A stretch of DNA of 64,000 nt from Methyloversatilis universalis EHg5 (GCF_000378945.1 NZ_KB900539.1:2082557-2146556), one strand, 5' to 3'; shown: positions 35,865 to 45,260, counted from the first letter of the stretch. Notes: generated by a model from the sequence alone, not told the origin. Numbers and translations are program-made.

Positions 35865-36428
35865 TTAGATCTTGCCGACCAGGTCCAGCGACGGGGTCAG
35901 GGTTTCTGCGCCTTCCTTCCACTTGGCCGGGCACACCTGGCCCGGATGGCTGGCGACGAACTGGGCTGCCTTCAGCTTGCGCAGGGTTTCGTTCATGTCG
36001 CGGGCGATTGCGTTGTCGTGGATTTCAGCGGTCTTGATCACGCCTTCCGGGTTGATCACGAAGGTGCCGCGCAGCGCCAGGCCTTCTTCTTCGATGTGCA
36101 CGCCGAAAGCGCGGGTCAGCTGGTGGGTGGGGTCGCCAACCAGCGGGAACTGGGCCTTGCCGACGGCGGGCGAGGTTTCGTGCCACACCTTGTGCGAGAA
36201 GTGGGTGTCGGTGGTGACGATGTAGATTTCAGCGCCGGCCTTCTGGAATTCGCCGTAGTTGTTGGCAGCGTCCTCGACTTCGGTCGGGCAGTTGAAGGTG
36301 AAAGCGGCCGGCATGAACACCAGAACCGACCACTTGCCCTTGAGGTTCTCTTCAGTGACGGTGATGAACTTGCCGTTGTGGAAAGCGTTGGCCTTGAACG
36401 GCTGGACAGCGGTATTGACGATGCTCAT
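35865..36428 (-). CDS. ahpC: Peroxiredoxin AhpC (typical 2-Cys)
   Basis: A 187-residue peroxiredoxin. The peroxidatic Cys lies in FMPAAFTFNCPTEVED and the resolving Cys in HPGQVCPAKWKEG near the C-terminus, as in bacterial AhpC. It detoxifies H2O2, organic peroxides and peroxynitrite with AhpF. A clear AGAGGA site precedes the ATG. The upstream region contains a TTAGA-N5-TCTAA inverted repeat that may be the OxyR site. Confidence 0.97.
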   Translation of the reverse strand: MSIVNTAVQPFKANAFHNGKFITVTEENLKGKWSVLVFMPAAFTFNCPTEVEDAANNYGEFQKAGAEIYIVTTDTHFSHKVWHETSPAVGKAQFPLVGDPTHQLTRAFGVHIEEEGLALRGTFVINPEGVIKTAEIHDNAIARDMNETLRKLKAAQFVASHPGQVCPAKWKEGAETLTPSLDLVGKI

Positions 36429-36466
36429 CTCAGAGTCCTCTTCAGTTGTGGGGGGTGAAAGCGCGC

Positions 36467-36507
36467 ATGATAGTGCGAATCCTGAGCTTTGTTTAGACTT
36501 GATCTAA
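36467..36507 (-). promoter_or_regulatory. Candidate ahpC promoter with OxyR-like repeat
   Basis: TATCAT at 36467-36472 is a good -10 on the minus strand, without a clear -35. TTAGA-CTTGA-TCTAA (36493-36507) is an inverted repeat centred about 30 bases upstream of the -10, covering the place where OxyR would bind and activate. It overlaps the acr3 stop codon (36504-36506). The full four-box OxyR consensus is not evident. Confidence 0.4.
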
Positions 36508-37529
36508 GAAAGTTCAGCGGAATCCGGAAAAAGATGAGCGGTACGGCGCAGCAGCGCCACCAGCGACAGCATGACCGGCACCTCTACCAGCACGCCGACC
36601 ACGGTCGCCAGTGCTGCGCCGGAGTGCAGTCCGAACAGCGAAATCGCCACCGCCACTGCCAGTTCAAAGAAGTTTGACGTGCCGATCAGGCAGGCCGGTG
36701 CGGCGATCGGGTAAGACAGTTTCATCCAGCGCGCGAGCACGAAGGCGATGGCGAAGATGCCATAGGTCTGCAGCACCAGCGGCACGGCGATCAGCGCGAT
36801 CACGAAAGGCTGCGTGACCAGGGTTTCCGCCTGGAAACCGAACAGCAGCACGACCGTGGCCAGCAGACCGACGATGGACCAGGGCTTGAGCCGGGCCACG
36901 AAACGCCCGACCGCCGCCTCGCCACCGAGCAGCCGGCGCGTGAACACGCCGGCCGCCAGCGGCAGCACCACGTAGAGCACGGTAGACAGCAGCAGCGTCT
37001 GCCAGGGCACGTCGACATCGGTCACGCCGAGCAGGAAGGCGGCGATCGGCGCGAAGGCGAACACCATGACCAGATCGTTCACCGACACCTGCACCAGCGT
37101 GTAGCCGGGGTCGCCGCGGGTGAGCTGGCTCCAGACGAACACCATGGCGGTGCACGGCGCCACGCCGAGCAGAATCATGCCGGCGATGTATTCGGATGCC
37201 GACTGCGGATCCACCCAGCCGGCGAACAGGTGATCGAAGAACAGCACGCCCAGCGCCGCCATCGTGAACGGCTTGATCAGCCAGTTCACCACCAGCGTCA
37301 GCAGCAGCCCCTGCGGCCGCCGGCCGACGTCGCGCACCGCGGCGAAATCGATCTGGATCATCATCGGGTAGATCATCACCCAGATGAGCACCGCCACCAC
37401 CAGATTCACATGCGCCAGCTCAATCGCGGCCACCGCCGCAAAGACCGCCGGCACGGCCAGGCCGAGCGCCACGCCCGCAGCGATGCTCAGGCCCACCCAA
37501 AGCGTGAGCCAGCGTTCAAACAGTCCCAT
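36504..37529 (-). CDS. arsB: Arsenite efflux permease, ACR3 family
   Basis: A 341-residue arsenite/proton antiporter with ten helices. Family motifs are visible: [32 protein letters not shown] (with the conserved catalytic Cys), [20 protein letters not shown], and [17 protein letters not shown] near the end. It exports As(III) and Sb(III). The start 37529 (MGLFERW) is used because the longer frame has no helices in its first 70 residues. It is the last gene of the arsR-arsI-arsC-acr3 operon. Confidence 0.94.
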   Translation of the reverse strand: MGLFERWLTLWVGLSIAAGVALGLAVPAVFAAVAAIELAHVNLVVAVLIWVMIYPMMIQIDFAAVRDVGRRPQGLLLTLVVNWLIKPFTMAALGVLFFDHLFAGWVDPQSASEYIAGMILLGVAPCTAMVFVWSQLTRGDPGYTLVQVSVNDLVMVFAFAPIAAFLLGVTDVDVPWQTLLLSTVLYVVLPLAAGVFTRRLLGGEAAVGRFVARLKPWSIVGLLATVVLLFGFQAETLVTQPFVIALIAVPLVLQTYGIFAIAFVLARWMKLSYPIAAPACLIGTSNFFELAVAVAISLFGLHSGAALATVVGVLVEVPVMLSLVALLRRTAHLFPDSAELS

Positions 37530-37537
37530 GAAGAACC

Positions 37538-38029
37538 TCAGTGTGCAGCGAGATCGCGTGCGGTCTGCTGCAGCGTGAGCGCATGCAGCCGCTCGTCCGG
37601 CATCGCGACCAGTATTTCGAGACGACGGCGGATCAGCACCAGCGTGTCGCGGAAGGCGGTCAGCTTCGCCGCCTCGCTGCCGGCGACGAGCGACGGATCG
37701 GCATAGCCCCAGTGGGCGGTTGCCGGATGCCCGGGCCACACCGGACAGGTTTCACCGGCCGCGGCATCGCATACCGTGATCACCAGATCCATCTGCGGTG
37801 CGCCGGGCAGCGCGAATTCGTCCCAGGCCTTGCTGCGCACGCCGGCGGTGTCGACGCCCTGCTCCGCCAGCGCCTGCAGCGCGAACGGATTCACCGTGCC
37901 GCTGGGCGTGCTGCCAGCCGAAAAGGCGCGGAAGCGCTCGCCGCCCAGGTGGTTCAACAGGCATTCGGCGAGCACGCTGCGCGCCGAATTGTGGGTGCAC
38001 AGAAAGAGCACATTGAGCGACTGCGCCAC
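37538..38029 (-). CDS. arsC: Arsenate reductase (LMW-phosphatase/thioredoxin type)
   Basis: A 163-residue ArsC with the P-loop [10 protein letters not shown] (C-x5-R) close to the N-terminus and a second Cys pair in [31 protein letters not shown] is typical. It reduces As(V) to As(III) for export by ACR3. The start is taken as GTG at 38029, directly after the arsI stop (TGAGGTG); the longer frame reads antisense to the neighbouring gene's C-terminal tail and lacks support. Confidence 0.9.
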   Translation of the reverse strand: MAQSLNVLFLCTHNSARSVLAECLLNHLGGERFRAFSAGSTPSGTVNPFALQALAEQGVDTAGVRSKAWDEFALPGAPQMDLVITVCDAAAGETCPVWPGHPATAHWGYADPSLVAGSEAAKLTAFRDTLVLIRRRLEILVAMPDERLHALTLQQTARDLAAH

Positions 38030-38030
38030 C

Positions 38031-38543
38031 TCAGCAGCACCCGGAACCGGAACTGCCGGTGCTCTTGATGCCGATGGACAGCGGCTTGCCGCGGGTGACC
38101 GGCGCACTCGGGGCATCGGGTGCCCTGGGCGCACAGCAGGCGCTGCCTTCGGCAGGCGTCGCGGCGCTTTCGTTGAACACCGGAATGTTGCCCAGCGTGT
38201 GGAAATGCTCCCAGGCGATGCCCTGCGGGTCGGTCACCCAGTGCTTTTCGCTGCGCGCGTAGCAGCAGGTGGTTTCGCCCTCGTCCAGCAGCGCCATGTC
38301 GGCCGCTTCGGCGCGCGACTTCATCGCCGCCAGTTCGGCCGGATCGTCGGTCTGTATGCCCAGGTGGTCGATGCCGGCCTTGCTGCCGCGGGTGGAAATC
38401 GCGAAATTGACCGGCGGGTCGTCGAGCATCCACTTCGCGTAGTCGGATTCCGAGCGCGCCGGCTGCGCGTCGAACAGCCGGTTGTAGAAGGCGATGCTTT
38501 TCGCAAGGTCGTCGACGTGCAGATGGACGTGGAAGCGCTTCAT
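38031..38543 (-). CDS. arsI: ArsI-type organoarsenical C-As lyase / CadI-family VOC protein
   Basis: A 170-residue VOC dioxygenase. The metal triad His5 (MKRFH), His60 (GIDHLG) and Glu112 (WEHFH) matches ArsI, and the paired cysteines Cys93-Cys94 in ETTCCYAR are the trivalent organoarsenical binding site. ArsI cleaves the C-As bond of MAs(III) and some aromatic arsenicals, giving As(III). CadI, induced by cadmium, is a near relative and cannot be fully excluded. The C-terminal tail beyond residue 125 is disordered and contains further cysteine pairs (SACCAP and a final GCC). Confidence 0.88.
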   Translation of the reverse strand: MKRFHVHLHVDDLAKSIAFYNRLFDAQPARSESDYAKWMLDDPPVNFAISTRGSKAGIDHLGIQTDDPAELAAMKSRAEAADMALLDEGETTCCYARSEKHWVTDPQGIAWEHFHTLGNIPVFNESAATPAEGSACCAPRAPDAPSAPVTRGKPLSIGIKSTGSSGSGCC

Positions 38544-38556
38544 GTCGTGTCTCCGG

Positions 38557-38880
38557 TCAGCAGTTCGTGCAGGCAGGCGGGGTGGCCGCGCAGGGCTCGC
38601 CGGCGCAGCAGTTCTCGGTCAGATAGGCCATCAGTGCGCCCATGCGCGCGTAGTCCGCGCGGTAGATCAGGTTGCGGCCGCTGCGCGCTTGCAGCAGCAG
38701 GCCGGCGTTGCACAGCTCTTTCAGATGAAAGGACAGCGTGGTCGGCGCGACCGCCAGCGCCTCGCCCAGCCGGCCGGGCGTCAGGCCCTCCGGCCCGGCC
38801 ACCACCAGCGCCCGGAATACCCGCAGCCGGATGTCGTGCGCCAGCGCACCGAGTGCGCGGATGATGTCCTGTTCTTCCAT
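38557..38880 (-). CDS. arsR: ArsR-family arsenic-responsive repressor
   Basis: A 107-residue winged-helix repressor with the HTH around LTPGRLGEALAVAPTTLSFHLKELCNAGLL. The C-terminal run ENCCAGEPCAATPPACTNC has six cysteines. This corresponds to the As(III) site of the ArsR type found in acidithiobacilli and betaproteobacteria, where C-terminal Cys pairs form the sensor, not the classical E. coli ELCVCDL site. It is the first gene of the ars operon. A perfect 7-base inverted repeat lies directly before its ATG. No ribosome site is seen. Confidence 0.92.
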   Translation of the reverse strand: MEEQDIIRALGALAHDIRLRVFRALVVAGPEGLTPGRLGEALAVAPTTLSFHLKELCNAGLLLQARSGRNLIYRADYARMGALMAYLTENCCAGEPCAATPPACTNC

Positions 38881-38915
38881 ACTTCAATTATTGTTGAAGT
38901 GTTGGCCGGGCACAA
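38881..38915 (-). promoter_or_regulatory. arsR operator and promoter (leaderless start likely)
   Basis: ACTTCAA-TTATTG-TTGAAGT (38881-38900) is a perfect 7-base inverted repeat touching the arsR ATG. On the minus strand TTGTGC (38910-38915) and AATAAT (38887-38892) form a promoter with 17-base spacing whose -10 lies inside the repeat. Transcription would begin at about 38880, the first base of the ATG. The divergent modA start is 100 bases away, so ArsR binding might also affect it. Confidence 0.6.
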
Positions 38916-38979
38916 GTGGCCGGAACCGCGGAAAGCGAAATCGGCTACCCTTGCTCCTGTATTCAGAAGTGAACTTCAT

Positions 38980-39786
38980 ATGTACCGTCGTCTGCTTCCA
39001 TTCCCACTTCCGCTCCCGCTTCTGTTCCTCTTTCTCGCGCTGTGCTTCGGCGGCGTTCGCGCGGCCGAGCCGCCTGCAGTGGCGGCAGCCGCCGACCTCA
39101 AGTTCGCGCTGACCGAAGCGGCCACGCAGTTCGAGCGCGACAGCGGGCAGAAGGTGAGGCTCAGCTTCGGCTCCTCCGGCAACTTCACCCAGCAGATCGA
39201 GAACGGCGCGCCGTTCGAACTGTTCCTGTCGGCGGATGAAGCTTTCGTGTTCCGGCTGGCCGAAGCGGGCCACACGCTGGACCGTGGCGCGCAGTACGCG
39301 ATCGGCCGTCTGGTGCTGTTCGTGCCCGAGCGCTCGCCGCTGAAGCCGGACGCGACGCTGGAAGACCTGCGCGCGGCGCTGACCGACGGCCGGCTGCGCC
39401 GCTTCGCCATCGCCAACCCGGAACACGCGCCCTACGGTCGCGCCGCCCGCTCGGTGCTGCGTCACGCCGGCCTGTGGACCGCGATCGAGCCGCGCCTGGT
39501 GCTGGGCGAGAACGCCGCCCAGGCCATGCAGTTCGCCGCATCCGGCGCCAGCCAGGGCGGCATGGTGCCGCTGTCGCTGTCGCGCGCGCCGGACATCGCC
39601 CGTCAGGGGCGCTTCGTGCCGCTGCCGGCCGAATGGCATGCCGACGAGCCGCTGCGCCAGCGCATGGTGCTGCTGAAAGGCGCTGGCGCCACCGCGCGCG
39701 CCTTTCACGACTGGCTGCGCAGCCCGGCCGGACGCGATCTGCTCGCCCGCCACGGTTTCACGCGGCCGGAGACATCGGCGCCCTGA
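38980..39786 (+). CDS. modA: ModA-like periplasmic molybdate-binding protein
   Basis: A 268-residue substrate-binding protein with a signal peptide (LPLLFLFLALCFGGVRAAE, cleavage expected after VRA). The mature part has AAADLKFALTEAA, SFGSSGNF and FELFLSADEAFVFRLA, the ModA anion site pattern, and NPEHAPYGRAARSVL. The expected ligand is molybdate or tungstate. The stop abuts the modB ATG. Upstream lies the ars operon on the other strand. No ModE repressor or molybdenum-cofactor riboswitch was seen. Confidence 0.85.
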   Translation: MYRRLLPFPLPLPLLFLFLALCFGGVRAAEPPAVAAAADLKFALTEAATQFERDSGQKVRLSFGSSGNFTQQIENGAPFELFLSADEAFVFRLAEAGHTLDRGAQYAIGRLVLFVPERSPLKPDATLEDLRAALTDGRLRRFAIANPEHAPYGRAARSVLRHAGLWTAIEPRLVLGENAAQAMQFAASGASQGGMVPLSLSRAPDIARQGRFVPLPAEWHADEPLRQRMVLLKGAGATARAFHDWLRSPAGRDLLARHGFTRPETSAP

Positions 39787-40460
39787 TGGACGCGACCGCC
39801 ATCGCCCTGTCGGCCCGGCTGGCCGGCGTGACGCTGCTGGTGCTGCTGCCGCTGGCGGTGCTGCTCGGCCGCTGGCTGGCGGTCACCCGCACCCGCTTCA
39901 AGCCGTGGATCGAAGGCCTGCTGGCGCTGCCGCTGGTGCTGCCGCCCACCGTGGTCGGCTACTACCTGCTGGTGGCCATGGGCAACCAGAGCGCGCTTGG
40001 CCGACTGTTCGAGGCGCTCGTCGGCCACGCGCTGGCGTTCAGTTTCGGCGGCCTGGTGTTCGCCTCGGTGCTGGTGAACATTCCGTTCGCAGTGCAGCCG
40101 GTGCAGCGCGCCTTCGAATCGATCGCGCCCGACCTGCGCGAAGCGGCGCAGTGCTGCGGGCTCACCCGCTGGCAGGCGCTGTGGCGCATCGAACTGCCGC
40201 TGGCCTGGCCCGGCCTGCTGTCCGCAGCGGTGCTCACCTTCGCGCACACGCTGGGCGAATTCGGCGTGGTGCTGATGGTGGGCGGCAATATTCCGGGCGA
40301 AACGCAGACGGTGGCCATTTCCATCTACGACCGCACCCAGTCCTTCGATCACGCGTCCGCCGGCGCCATGGCCGCCCTGCTGCTCGTCATTTCGCTGGTC
40401 ACGATGGCGGTGAGCTACGGACTGGTGGAGCGCCTGATGCGCAGGCGGCGCAGCGCATGA
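39786..40460 (+). CDS. modB: Molybdate ABC transporter permease ModB
   Basis: A 224-residue permease with five to six helices. The EAA loop LREAAQCCGLTRWQALWRIELPLAWPGLL and LPLVLPPTVVGYYLL are typical of ModB, as is RTLGEFG-like LGEFGVVLMVGGNIPGETQTVAISIYD. It shares the last base of modA's stop codon with its own ATG and overlaps modC by four bases. Confidence 0.93.
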   Translation: MDATAIALSARLAGVTLLVLLPLAVLLGRWLAVTRTRFKPWIEGLLALPLVLPPTVVGYYLLVAMGNQSALGRLFEALVGHALAFSFGGLVFASVLVNIPFAVQPVQRAFESIAPDLREAAQCCGLTRWQALWRIELPLAWPGLLSAAVLTFAHTLGEFGVVLMVGGNIPGETQTVAISIYDRTQSFDHASAGAMAALLLVISLVTMAVSYGLVERLMRRRRSA

Positions 40461-41548
40461 GCCTGTCGCTCGACCTTCGCCACGACGGCCCGCCGCTTGA
40501 CTTCCGCGCCGATCTGCCGCGCGGCCGCATCACCGCCCTGCTCGGCCCGTCGGGCAGCGGCAAGACCTCCATCCTGCGCGCGATCGCCGGTCTGCTGCCG
40601 GTGCGCGAAGCGCGCGTCACGCTGGAGGGCGAACACTGGGACGGCGCCGGTGTCCGCCTGCCCACCCGCGCGCGCAGCATCGGTCTGGTGTCGCAGCATT
40701 ACGCGCTGTTCCCGCACCTGAGCGCGCTCGGCAACGTCGAAATGTCGCTCACCCACTTGCCGGCCGCCGAACGCCGCGCGCGGGCGCTCGAAGTGCTGGC
40801 GCTGGCCCATGTCGGCGGGCTGGAACACCGGCGGCCGCACGAACTGTCCGGCGGCCAGAAACAGCGGGTGGCGCTGGCACGCGCGATCGCCCGCGCGCCG
40901 CGGGTGCTGCTGCTGGACGAGCCGTTTTCCGCGGTCGACCGCAGCACCCGCAAGCGCCTCTACCTGGAACTGCGGCGGCTGCACGAACAGCTGCGCAACA
41001 CCGTCGTGCTGGTGACCCACGATCTGGACGAGGCGGCGCAGCTGGCTGACCATCTCTGTCTGGTGCGGCACGGCCGCCTGCTGCAGGCAGGACCTGCGTC
41101 CGACGTGCTCAACCGGCCGCGCAGCGTGTCGGCCGCGCGGCTGCTCGACATTCCGAACGTGTTCGAAGGCCGGCTGACGCGCGACGCCGGCGACGAACGT
41201 CTGCTGCACTGGGGCCCGCACCGCCTGCGCGTGGCTGCACTCGACCCGGCTTTACCGGACGGCCTGCTGCGCTGGGCGGTGCTGCCGTCCAATGTGCTGC
41301 TGGCGCACGCCGACCGGGCGTGGAATAGCGATCTGGAAAACGCGGTGCAGGCGCGGGTGCTGGAGGTGGTTGAGCTGGGTGGCGAAGCGGTGGTGCGGGT
41401 GCAGCCGGCCGGGCTGGCCGACGCGCCGCTGCAGCTGCGCCTGCCCACCCGCGCCATCCGCCGCCATGCGGTGAGCCGCGACGCTGACGTGACGCTGTGC
41501 CTGCGCAGTGCCGACATCGTGCCGCTGTGCGACGATGCCGCCCCATGA
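40457..41548 (+). CDS. modC: Molybdate ABC transporter ATPase ModC
   Basis: A 363-residue ABC ATPase. Walker A is GPSGSGKTS, the Q-loop [12 protein letters not shown], the signature [19 protein letters not shown], Walker [13 protein letters not shown] and the switch His is in [11 protein letters not shown]-terminal TOBE-like domain (from about 290) includes [18 protein letters not shown], expected to bind the oxyanion or regulate transport. The stop overlaps the start of the first cupin gene (ATG at 41545), so these cupins are probably part of the transcript. Confidence 0.93.
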   Translation: MSLSLDLRHDGPPLDFRADLPRGRITALLGPSGSGKTSILRAIAGLLPVREARVTLEGEHWDGAGVRLPTRARSIGLVSQHYALFPHLSALGNVEMSLTHLPAAERRARALEVLALAHVGGLEHRRPHELSGGQKQRVALARAIARAPRVLLLDEPFSAVDRSTRKRLYLELRRLHEQLRNTVVLVTHDLDEAAQLADHLCLVRHGRLLQAGPASDVLNRPRSVSAARLLDIPNVFEGRLTRDAGDERLLHWGPHRLRVAALDPALPDGLLRWAVLPSNVLLAHADRAWNSDLENAVQARVLEVVELGGEAVVRVQPAGLADAPLQLRLPTRAIRRHAVSRDADVTLCLRSADIVPLCDDAAP

Positions 41549-41931
41549 GCACGCATTGCACGCCCCACACCCGCTACGCCGACATTCTGGCCTATGTGAC
41601 CAAGGACGGTTCAGTCATCCGCGAACTGATGCACCCGCAGCAGCACGGCGGCCGCGCGCAGAGTCTGGCCGAAGCCACCGTGCCGCCAGGTACCCGCACA
41701 CTGCTGCACCGGCATGCGCTCACCGAAGAGCTGTACCACGTGACCGCAGGGCGCGGCCTGATGACGCTGGGCGAACATCGCTTCGAGGTCGGGCCGGGCG
41801 ACACCGTGCTGATTACACCGGGCACGGCGCACTGCATCGAGACACTGGGCGACATTCCTCTGACGTTGCTGTGCTGTTGCAGCCCGGCCTATGCGCACGC
41901 GGACACCGAACTGCTGGACGCTATGCCGTGA
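41545..41931 (+). CDS. Single-domain cupin following modC
   Basis: A 128-residue cupin. The two cupin motifs are partly clear: G-x5-H-x-H (TRTLLHRHALTEELYHVTAGRG) and GDTVLITPGTAHCIETLG with its histidine. The metal-binding His/His/Glu/His set is complete. ATG at 41545 overlaps the modC stop by four bases. The role with molybdate transport is unclear; a small-molecule or metal-binding function is suggested only by the fold. Confidence 0.85.
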   Translation: MSTHCTPHTRYADILAYVTKDGSVIRELMHPQQHGGRAQSLAEATVPPGTRTLLHRHALTEELYHVTAGRGLMTLGEHRFEVGPGDTVLITPGTAHCIETLGDIPLTLLCCCSPAYAHADTELLDAMP

Positions 41932-42263
41932 GCGGCAATCTGTTCGCCGGTCTGCCGTCCGCTCCGGAGACGGACGAACGCTTCGAACTGCTGCACGCGG
42001 GTGCCGGTGTACGGATCGAACGCATCGTATCTACCGGCCAGTGCAGCCCGCCCGGCTTCTGGTACGACCAGCCGGACGATGAATGGGTGGTGCTGCTGTC
42101 AGGCAGCGCGCAATTGCGGCTGGCCGACGAAGAGGCGCCGCGCGCGCTGCGCCCGGGTGACTGGGTATTCATTCCGGCGCGTGCGCGCCATCGGGTGGAG
42201 GCGACCGACCCGGAACAGGTGTCGGTCTGGCTGGCGGTGCATCTGCCGGCGAAGACCGCCTGA
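41928..42263 (+). CDS. Second cupin (GTG start, coupled to the first)
   Basis: A 111-residue cupin with PGFWYDQPDDEWVVLLSGSAQLRL and LRPGDWVFIPARARHRVEATDP, the second motif bearing a histidine. GTG at 41928 overlaps the previous stop by four bases. It has an acidic residue where the first cupin has His in motif 1 and may bind metal differently. It ends the mod-cupin operon 27 bases before the converging rnhB stop. Confidence 0.8.
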   Translation: MSGNLFAGLPSAPETDERFELLHAGAGVRIERIVSTGQCSPPGFWYDQPDDEWVVLLSGSAQLRLADEEAPRALRPGDWVFIPARARHRVEATDPEQVSVWLAVHLPAKTA

Positions 42264-42290
42264 CTCAGCAGCGAGCGCCCGTCCGCGGGG

Positions 42291-42887
42291 TCAGTCGGTC
42301 TGGCCGAAATCGAGCGCGCACTGGGCCACCGGTGCGAAGCTGCGGCGATGGATGGGCGACGGGCCGTGCGCCCGCAGCGCCGCCAGATGTTCTGCGGTCG
42401 GGTAGCCCTTGTGCTTCGCGATGCCGTACAGCGGATACTGTTCGGCCCACTGCAGCATTTCGTGATCGCGACCGGTCTTGGCCAGGATGGAAGCCGCCGA
42501 AATGGCCGCTTCCGACGCGTCGCCGCCGACGATGGCGCGCGCTGGCACGATGAGGCCGGGCGGCACACGGTTGCCGTCGATCAGCGCCTCGTCCGGCCGC
42601 ACCGCCAGCCCCTCCACCGCCCGCCGCATTGCGAGGAAAGTGGCGTGCAGGATGTTCAGCCGGTCGATTTCCTCCACCGTCGCGATGCCCACCGCCCACG
42701 CCAGCGCACGCTCGCGTATCAGCGGCGCCAGTGCCTCGCGCTTCTTTTCCGACAGCTTCTTGGAATCGTTCAGCCCGGCGATGGGCCGGGCCGGATCGAG
42801 GATGACCGCGGCGGCATAGACCGGCCCGCACAGCGGCCCCCTGCCCGCTTCGTCGACGCCGGCCTGCAGCAGCACGGTGCCGCTCAT
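42291..42887 (-). CDS. rnhB: Ribonuclease HII
   Basis: A 198-residue RNase HII that removes ribonucleotides from DNA. Catalytic residues: [12 protein letters not shown] (Asp12-Glu13), [20 protein letters not shown] (Asp) and [18 protein letters not shown] (Asp). [13 protein letters not shown] is typical near the C-terminus. It overlaps lpxB by four bases and is the last gene of the supercluster. Confidence 0.96.
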   Translation of the reverse strand: MSGTVLLQAGVDEAGRGPLCGPVYAAAVILDPARPIAGLNDSKKLSEKKREALAPLIRERALAWAVGIATVEEIDRLNILHATFLAMRRAVEGLAVRPDEALIDGNRVPPGLIVPARAIVGGDASEAAISAASILAKTGRDHEMLQWAEQYPLYGIAKHKGYPTAEHLAALRAHGPSPIHRRSFAPVAQCALDFGQTD

Positions 42888-44035
42888 GCCGGCGGCAGAT
42901 GCGGCAGGATGGCCTGTGCCGCACGCGCGGCAGTGCCCTGCCGCAGCGTGTGGTGGATGCGCTCGAATTCCTCGATCTGCGCGCTGCGCGCGACCGGGTC
43001 GCCGAGCAGCGCGTCCAGCGCGTCGGCCAGTTTTTCCGGTGTGGCGTCGTGCTGCAGCAGTTCGGGCACCAGCGACCGGCCGGCCAGAATGTTGGGCAGG
43101 CCCACCCAGGGCTGATAGGCCATGCGCTTCATCAGCAGATAGCTCAGCCTGTGGATGCGGTAGGCCACCACATGCGGTGCGCGGCACAGCGCGGCTTCCA
43201 GCGTGGCGGTGCCGCTGGCCACCAGCGCCACATCACTGGCCATCAGCGCGTCGCGCGCGTGGCCGAACAGGATGGACAGCGGCAGCTCGTTGGCCTGGCA
43301 GTCCCACAGCGCCTGTTCGAACTGCTGCCGGGTTTCGCGCGTGGTCAGCGGCACCAGAAAGCGCAGATCCGGATGGCGGCGGTGCAGCAGCTGGGCGGCA
43401 CCGATCCAGACGTGTGCGTTGTACTGCAGTTCGGACTGGCGGCTGCCCGGCAGCAGCGCGACGATGCGCGCATCGACCGGCAGAGCCAGCCGCTCGCGCG
43501 CCGCGAAGCGCTGTGGCTCCGGTGAAATTTCGTCGGCAAAGGGGTGGCCGACATAGCTCACCGGCACGCCGGCCTTTTCGTAGATCGCCGGCTCGAACGG
43601 GAACAGGCACAGCATGCGCGACACGCTGCGCGCGATGCCCTTGATCCGTCCGCCGCGCCAGGCCCAGATCGACGGGCTCACGTAGTGGATGGCGGGCACG
43701 CCGGCGTCCTTGAGGCGCTTTTCGAGCCAAAGGCTGAAATCCGGCGCATCGACGCCGATGAAGGCGGCCGGCCTGTCCTTGAGCAAACGGTTGAGCAGAT
43801 CGCGGCGTATGCCCGACAGTTCGCGGTAGTGCTTCAGCACTTCGAAATAGCCGCGCACCGCCAGCTTTTCCGACGGCCACCAGGCCTTGAAACCGGCACC
43901 TTCCATGCGCGGGCCGCCGATGCCGACGAAATCGATGTCGGGCCGGACGGCCTGCAGGGCCTTGATCAGATGCGCGGCCAGCTGGTCGCCCGACGCTTCG
44001 CCGGCGACCATGGCCACCGTGATGCGGTCGGCCAT
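42884..44035 (-). CDS. lpxB: Lipid A disaccharide synthase
   Basis: A 383-residue GT19 glycosyltransferase joining UDP-2,3-diacylglucosamine and lipid X in lipid A synthesis. Family motifs: [18 protein letters not shown] near the N-terminus, ISPSIWAW ([15 protein letters not shown]), [10 protein letters not shown] and [13 protein letters not shown]. It begins one base after the lpxA stop. Length is usual. Confidence 0.96.
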   Translation of the reverse strand: MADRITVAMVAGEASGDQLAAHLIKALQAVRPDIDFVGIGGPRMEGAGFKAWWPSEKLAVRGYFEVLKHYRELSGIRRDLLNRLLKDRPAAFIGVDAPDFSLWLEKRLKDAGVPAIHYVSPSIWAWRGGRIKGIARSVSRMLCLFPFEPAIYEKAGVPVSYVGHPFADEISPEPQRFAARERLALPVDARIVALLPGSRQSELQYNAHVWIGAAQLLHRRHPDLRFLVPLTTRETRQQFEQALWDCQANELPLSILFGHARDALMASDVALVASGTATLEAALCRAPHVVAYRIHRLSYLLMKRMAYQPWVGLPNILAGRSLVPELLQHDATPEKLADALDALLGDPVARSAQIEEFERIHHTLRQGTAARAAQAILPHLPPA

Positions 44036-44036
44036 G

Positions 44037-44816
44037 TCAGCGGATGATGCCGCGTCCGCCGGCTTCCAGGAAATCGGACAGCAGCGCGACTTCCGGCGTG
44101 CTCTTCGCCACCTCGGCGATGGCAGCGCGCGCTTCGTCCAGCTTCAGGCCTTCGCGGTACAGCGTCTTGTACGCGCGCTTGATCGCCATGATGGCTTCGC
44201 TGCTGTAGCCGCGGCGGCGCAGGCCTTCGCTGTTGATGCCGTGCGGCGTCGCCGGCACGCCATTGGCCAGCACGAAGGGCGGTACGTCCTGCAGCACGCT
44301 CGAATGCACGCCGCAGAAGCTGTGCGCACCGACGCGCACGAACTGGTGCACGCCGGTGAAGCCACCGAGAATGGCCCAGTCGCCCACATGGACGTGGCCG
44401 GCCAGCGCGGTGTTGTTGGCCATGATGGTGTGGCTGCCGACCTGGCAGTCGTGTGCCACGTGAACGTAGGCCATCAGCCAGTTGTCATCGCCCAGACGGG
44501 TGACGCCGCCGTCCTGCACCGTACCGCAGTTCATCGTGACGTATTCGCGCACGGTGTTGCGGTCGCCGATGATGAGCTGGGTCGGCTCGTTGGCGTACTT
44601 CTTGTCCTGCGGATCGCCGCCGATCGAGCAGAACGGGTGAAACACGTTGTCGCTGCCGATGCGGGTATGGCCCTGGATCACCACGTGCGGATGCACTTTG
44701 GTACCCGCGCCGATGTCGACGTTCGGACCGATCACGCTGTAGGCGCCGATCTCGACGCTGTCGGCGATGCGCGCTGCCGGATCGACAATCGCGGTCGGAT
44801 GAATCTGCGCAGCCAT
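44037..44816 (-). CDS. lpxA: UDP-GlcNAc acyltransferase
   Basis: A 259-residue left-handed beta-helix acyltransferase, the first enzyme of lipid A synthesis. Hexapeptide repeats run through IHPTAIVDPAARIADSVEIG and IGPNVDIGAGTKVHPHVVIQ. The catalytic His is in AYVHVAHDCQ. The C-terminal helical domain contains NSEGLRRRGYSSEAI. ATG 44816 overlaps the fabZ stop by one base (TGATG); an upstream Met was not used. Confidence 0.96.
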   Translation of the reverse strand: MAAQIHPTAIVDPAARIADSVEIGAYSVIGPNVDIGAGTKVHPHVVIQGHTRIGSDNVFHPFCSIGGDPQDKKYANEPTQLIIGDRNTVREYVTMNCGTVQDGGVTRLGDDNWLMAYVHVAHDCQVGSHTIMANNTALAGHVHVGDWAILGGFTGVHQFVRVGAHSFCGVHSSVLQDVPPFVLANGVPATPHGINSEGLRRRGYSSEAIMAIKRAYKTLYREGLKLDEARAAIAEVAKSTPEVALLSDFLEAGGRGIIR

Positions 44817-45250
44817 CAGGTCGGGCGCACTGCGCACAGCAGTTCGGTTTCGGCCACCACGCCGCCATCCACCCGGGCGCGCGCCTGGTATTTCCAGATG
44901 CCGCGCGAATGCCTCAGCAGTTCCACTTCCAGAATGAGCTGGTCGCCCGCCATGACCGGCTTCTTGAAGCGGGTGTTGTCTACGCCACAGAGGTAGTAGA
45001 CCGAATCGGCATCCGGCGTCGTGCCCAGCGTTTCGAAGGACAGGATGGCGGCCGCCTGGGCCAGCGCCTCGACGATGAGCACGCCCGGCATGACCGGGTG
45101 GTTCGGGAAGTGGCCGGGGAAGAAGGGCTCGTTGATGGTGACGTTCTTCAGCGCGCGGATGTGCTTGCCCGGCTCGACTTCGAGCACGCGGTCCACCAGC
45201 AGGAAAGGAAAGCGGTGCGGCAGCGACTTCAGTACCGCGTGGATGTCCAT
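44816..45250 (-). CDS. fabZ: 3-hydroxyacyl-ACP dehydratase FabZ
   Basis: A 144-residue hot-dog dehydratase in the fatty acid cycle. The active His is in [24 protein letters not shown] and the catalytic Glu follows in [21 protein letters not shown] is the typical N-terminus. It stands within the lpxD-fabZ-lpxA-lpxB arrangement known from most Gram-negatives. Confidence 0.97.
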   Translation of the reverse strand: MDIHAVLKSLPHRFPFLLVDRVLEVEPGKHIRALKNVTINEPFFPGHFPNHPVMPGVLIVEALAQAAAILSFETLGTTPDADSVYYLCGVDNTRFKKPVMAGDQLILEVELLRHSRGIWKYQARARVDGGVVAETELLCAVRPT

Positions 45251-45260
45251 CGATTTCAAT

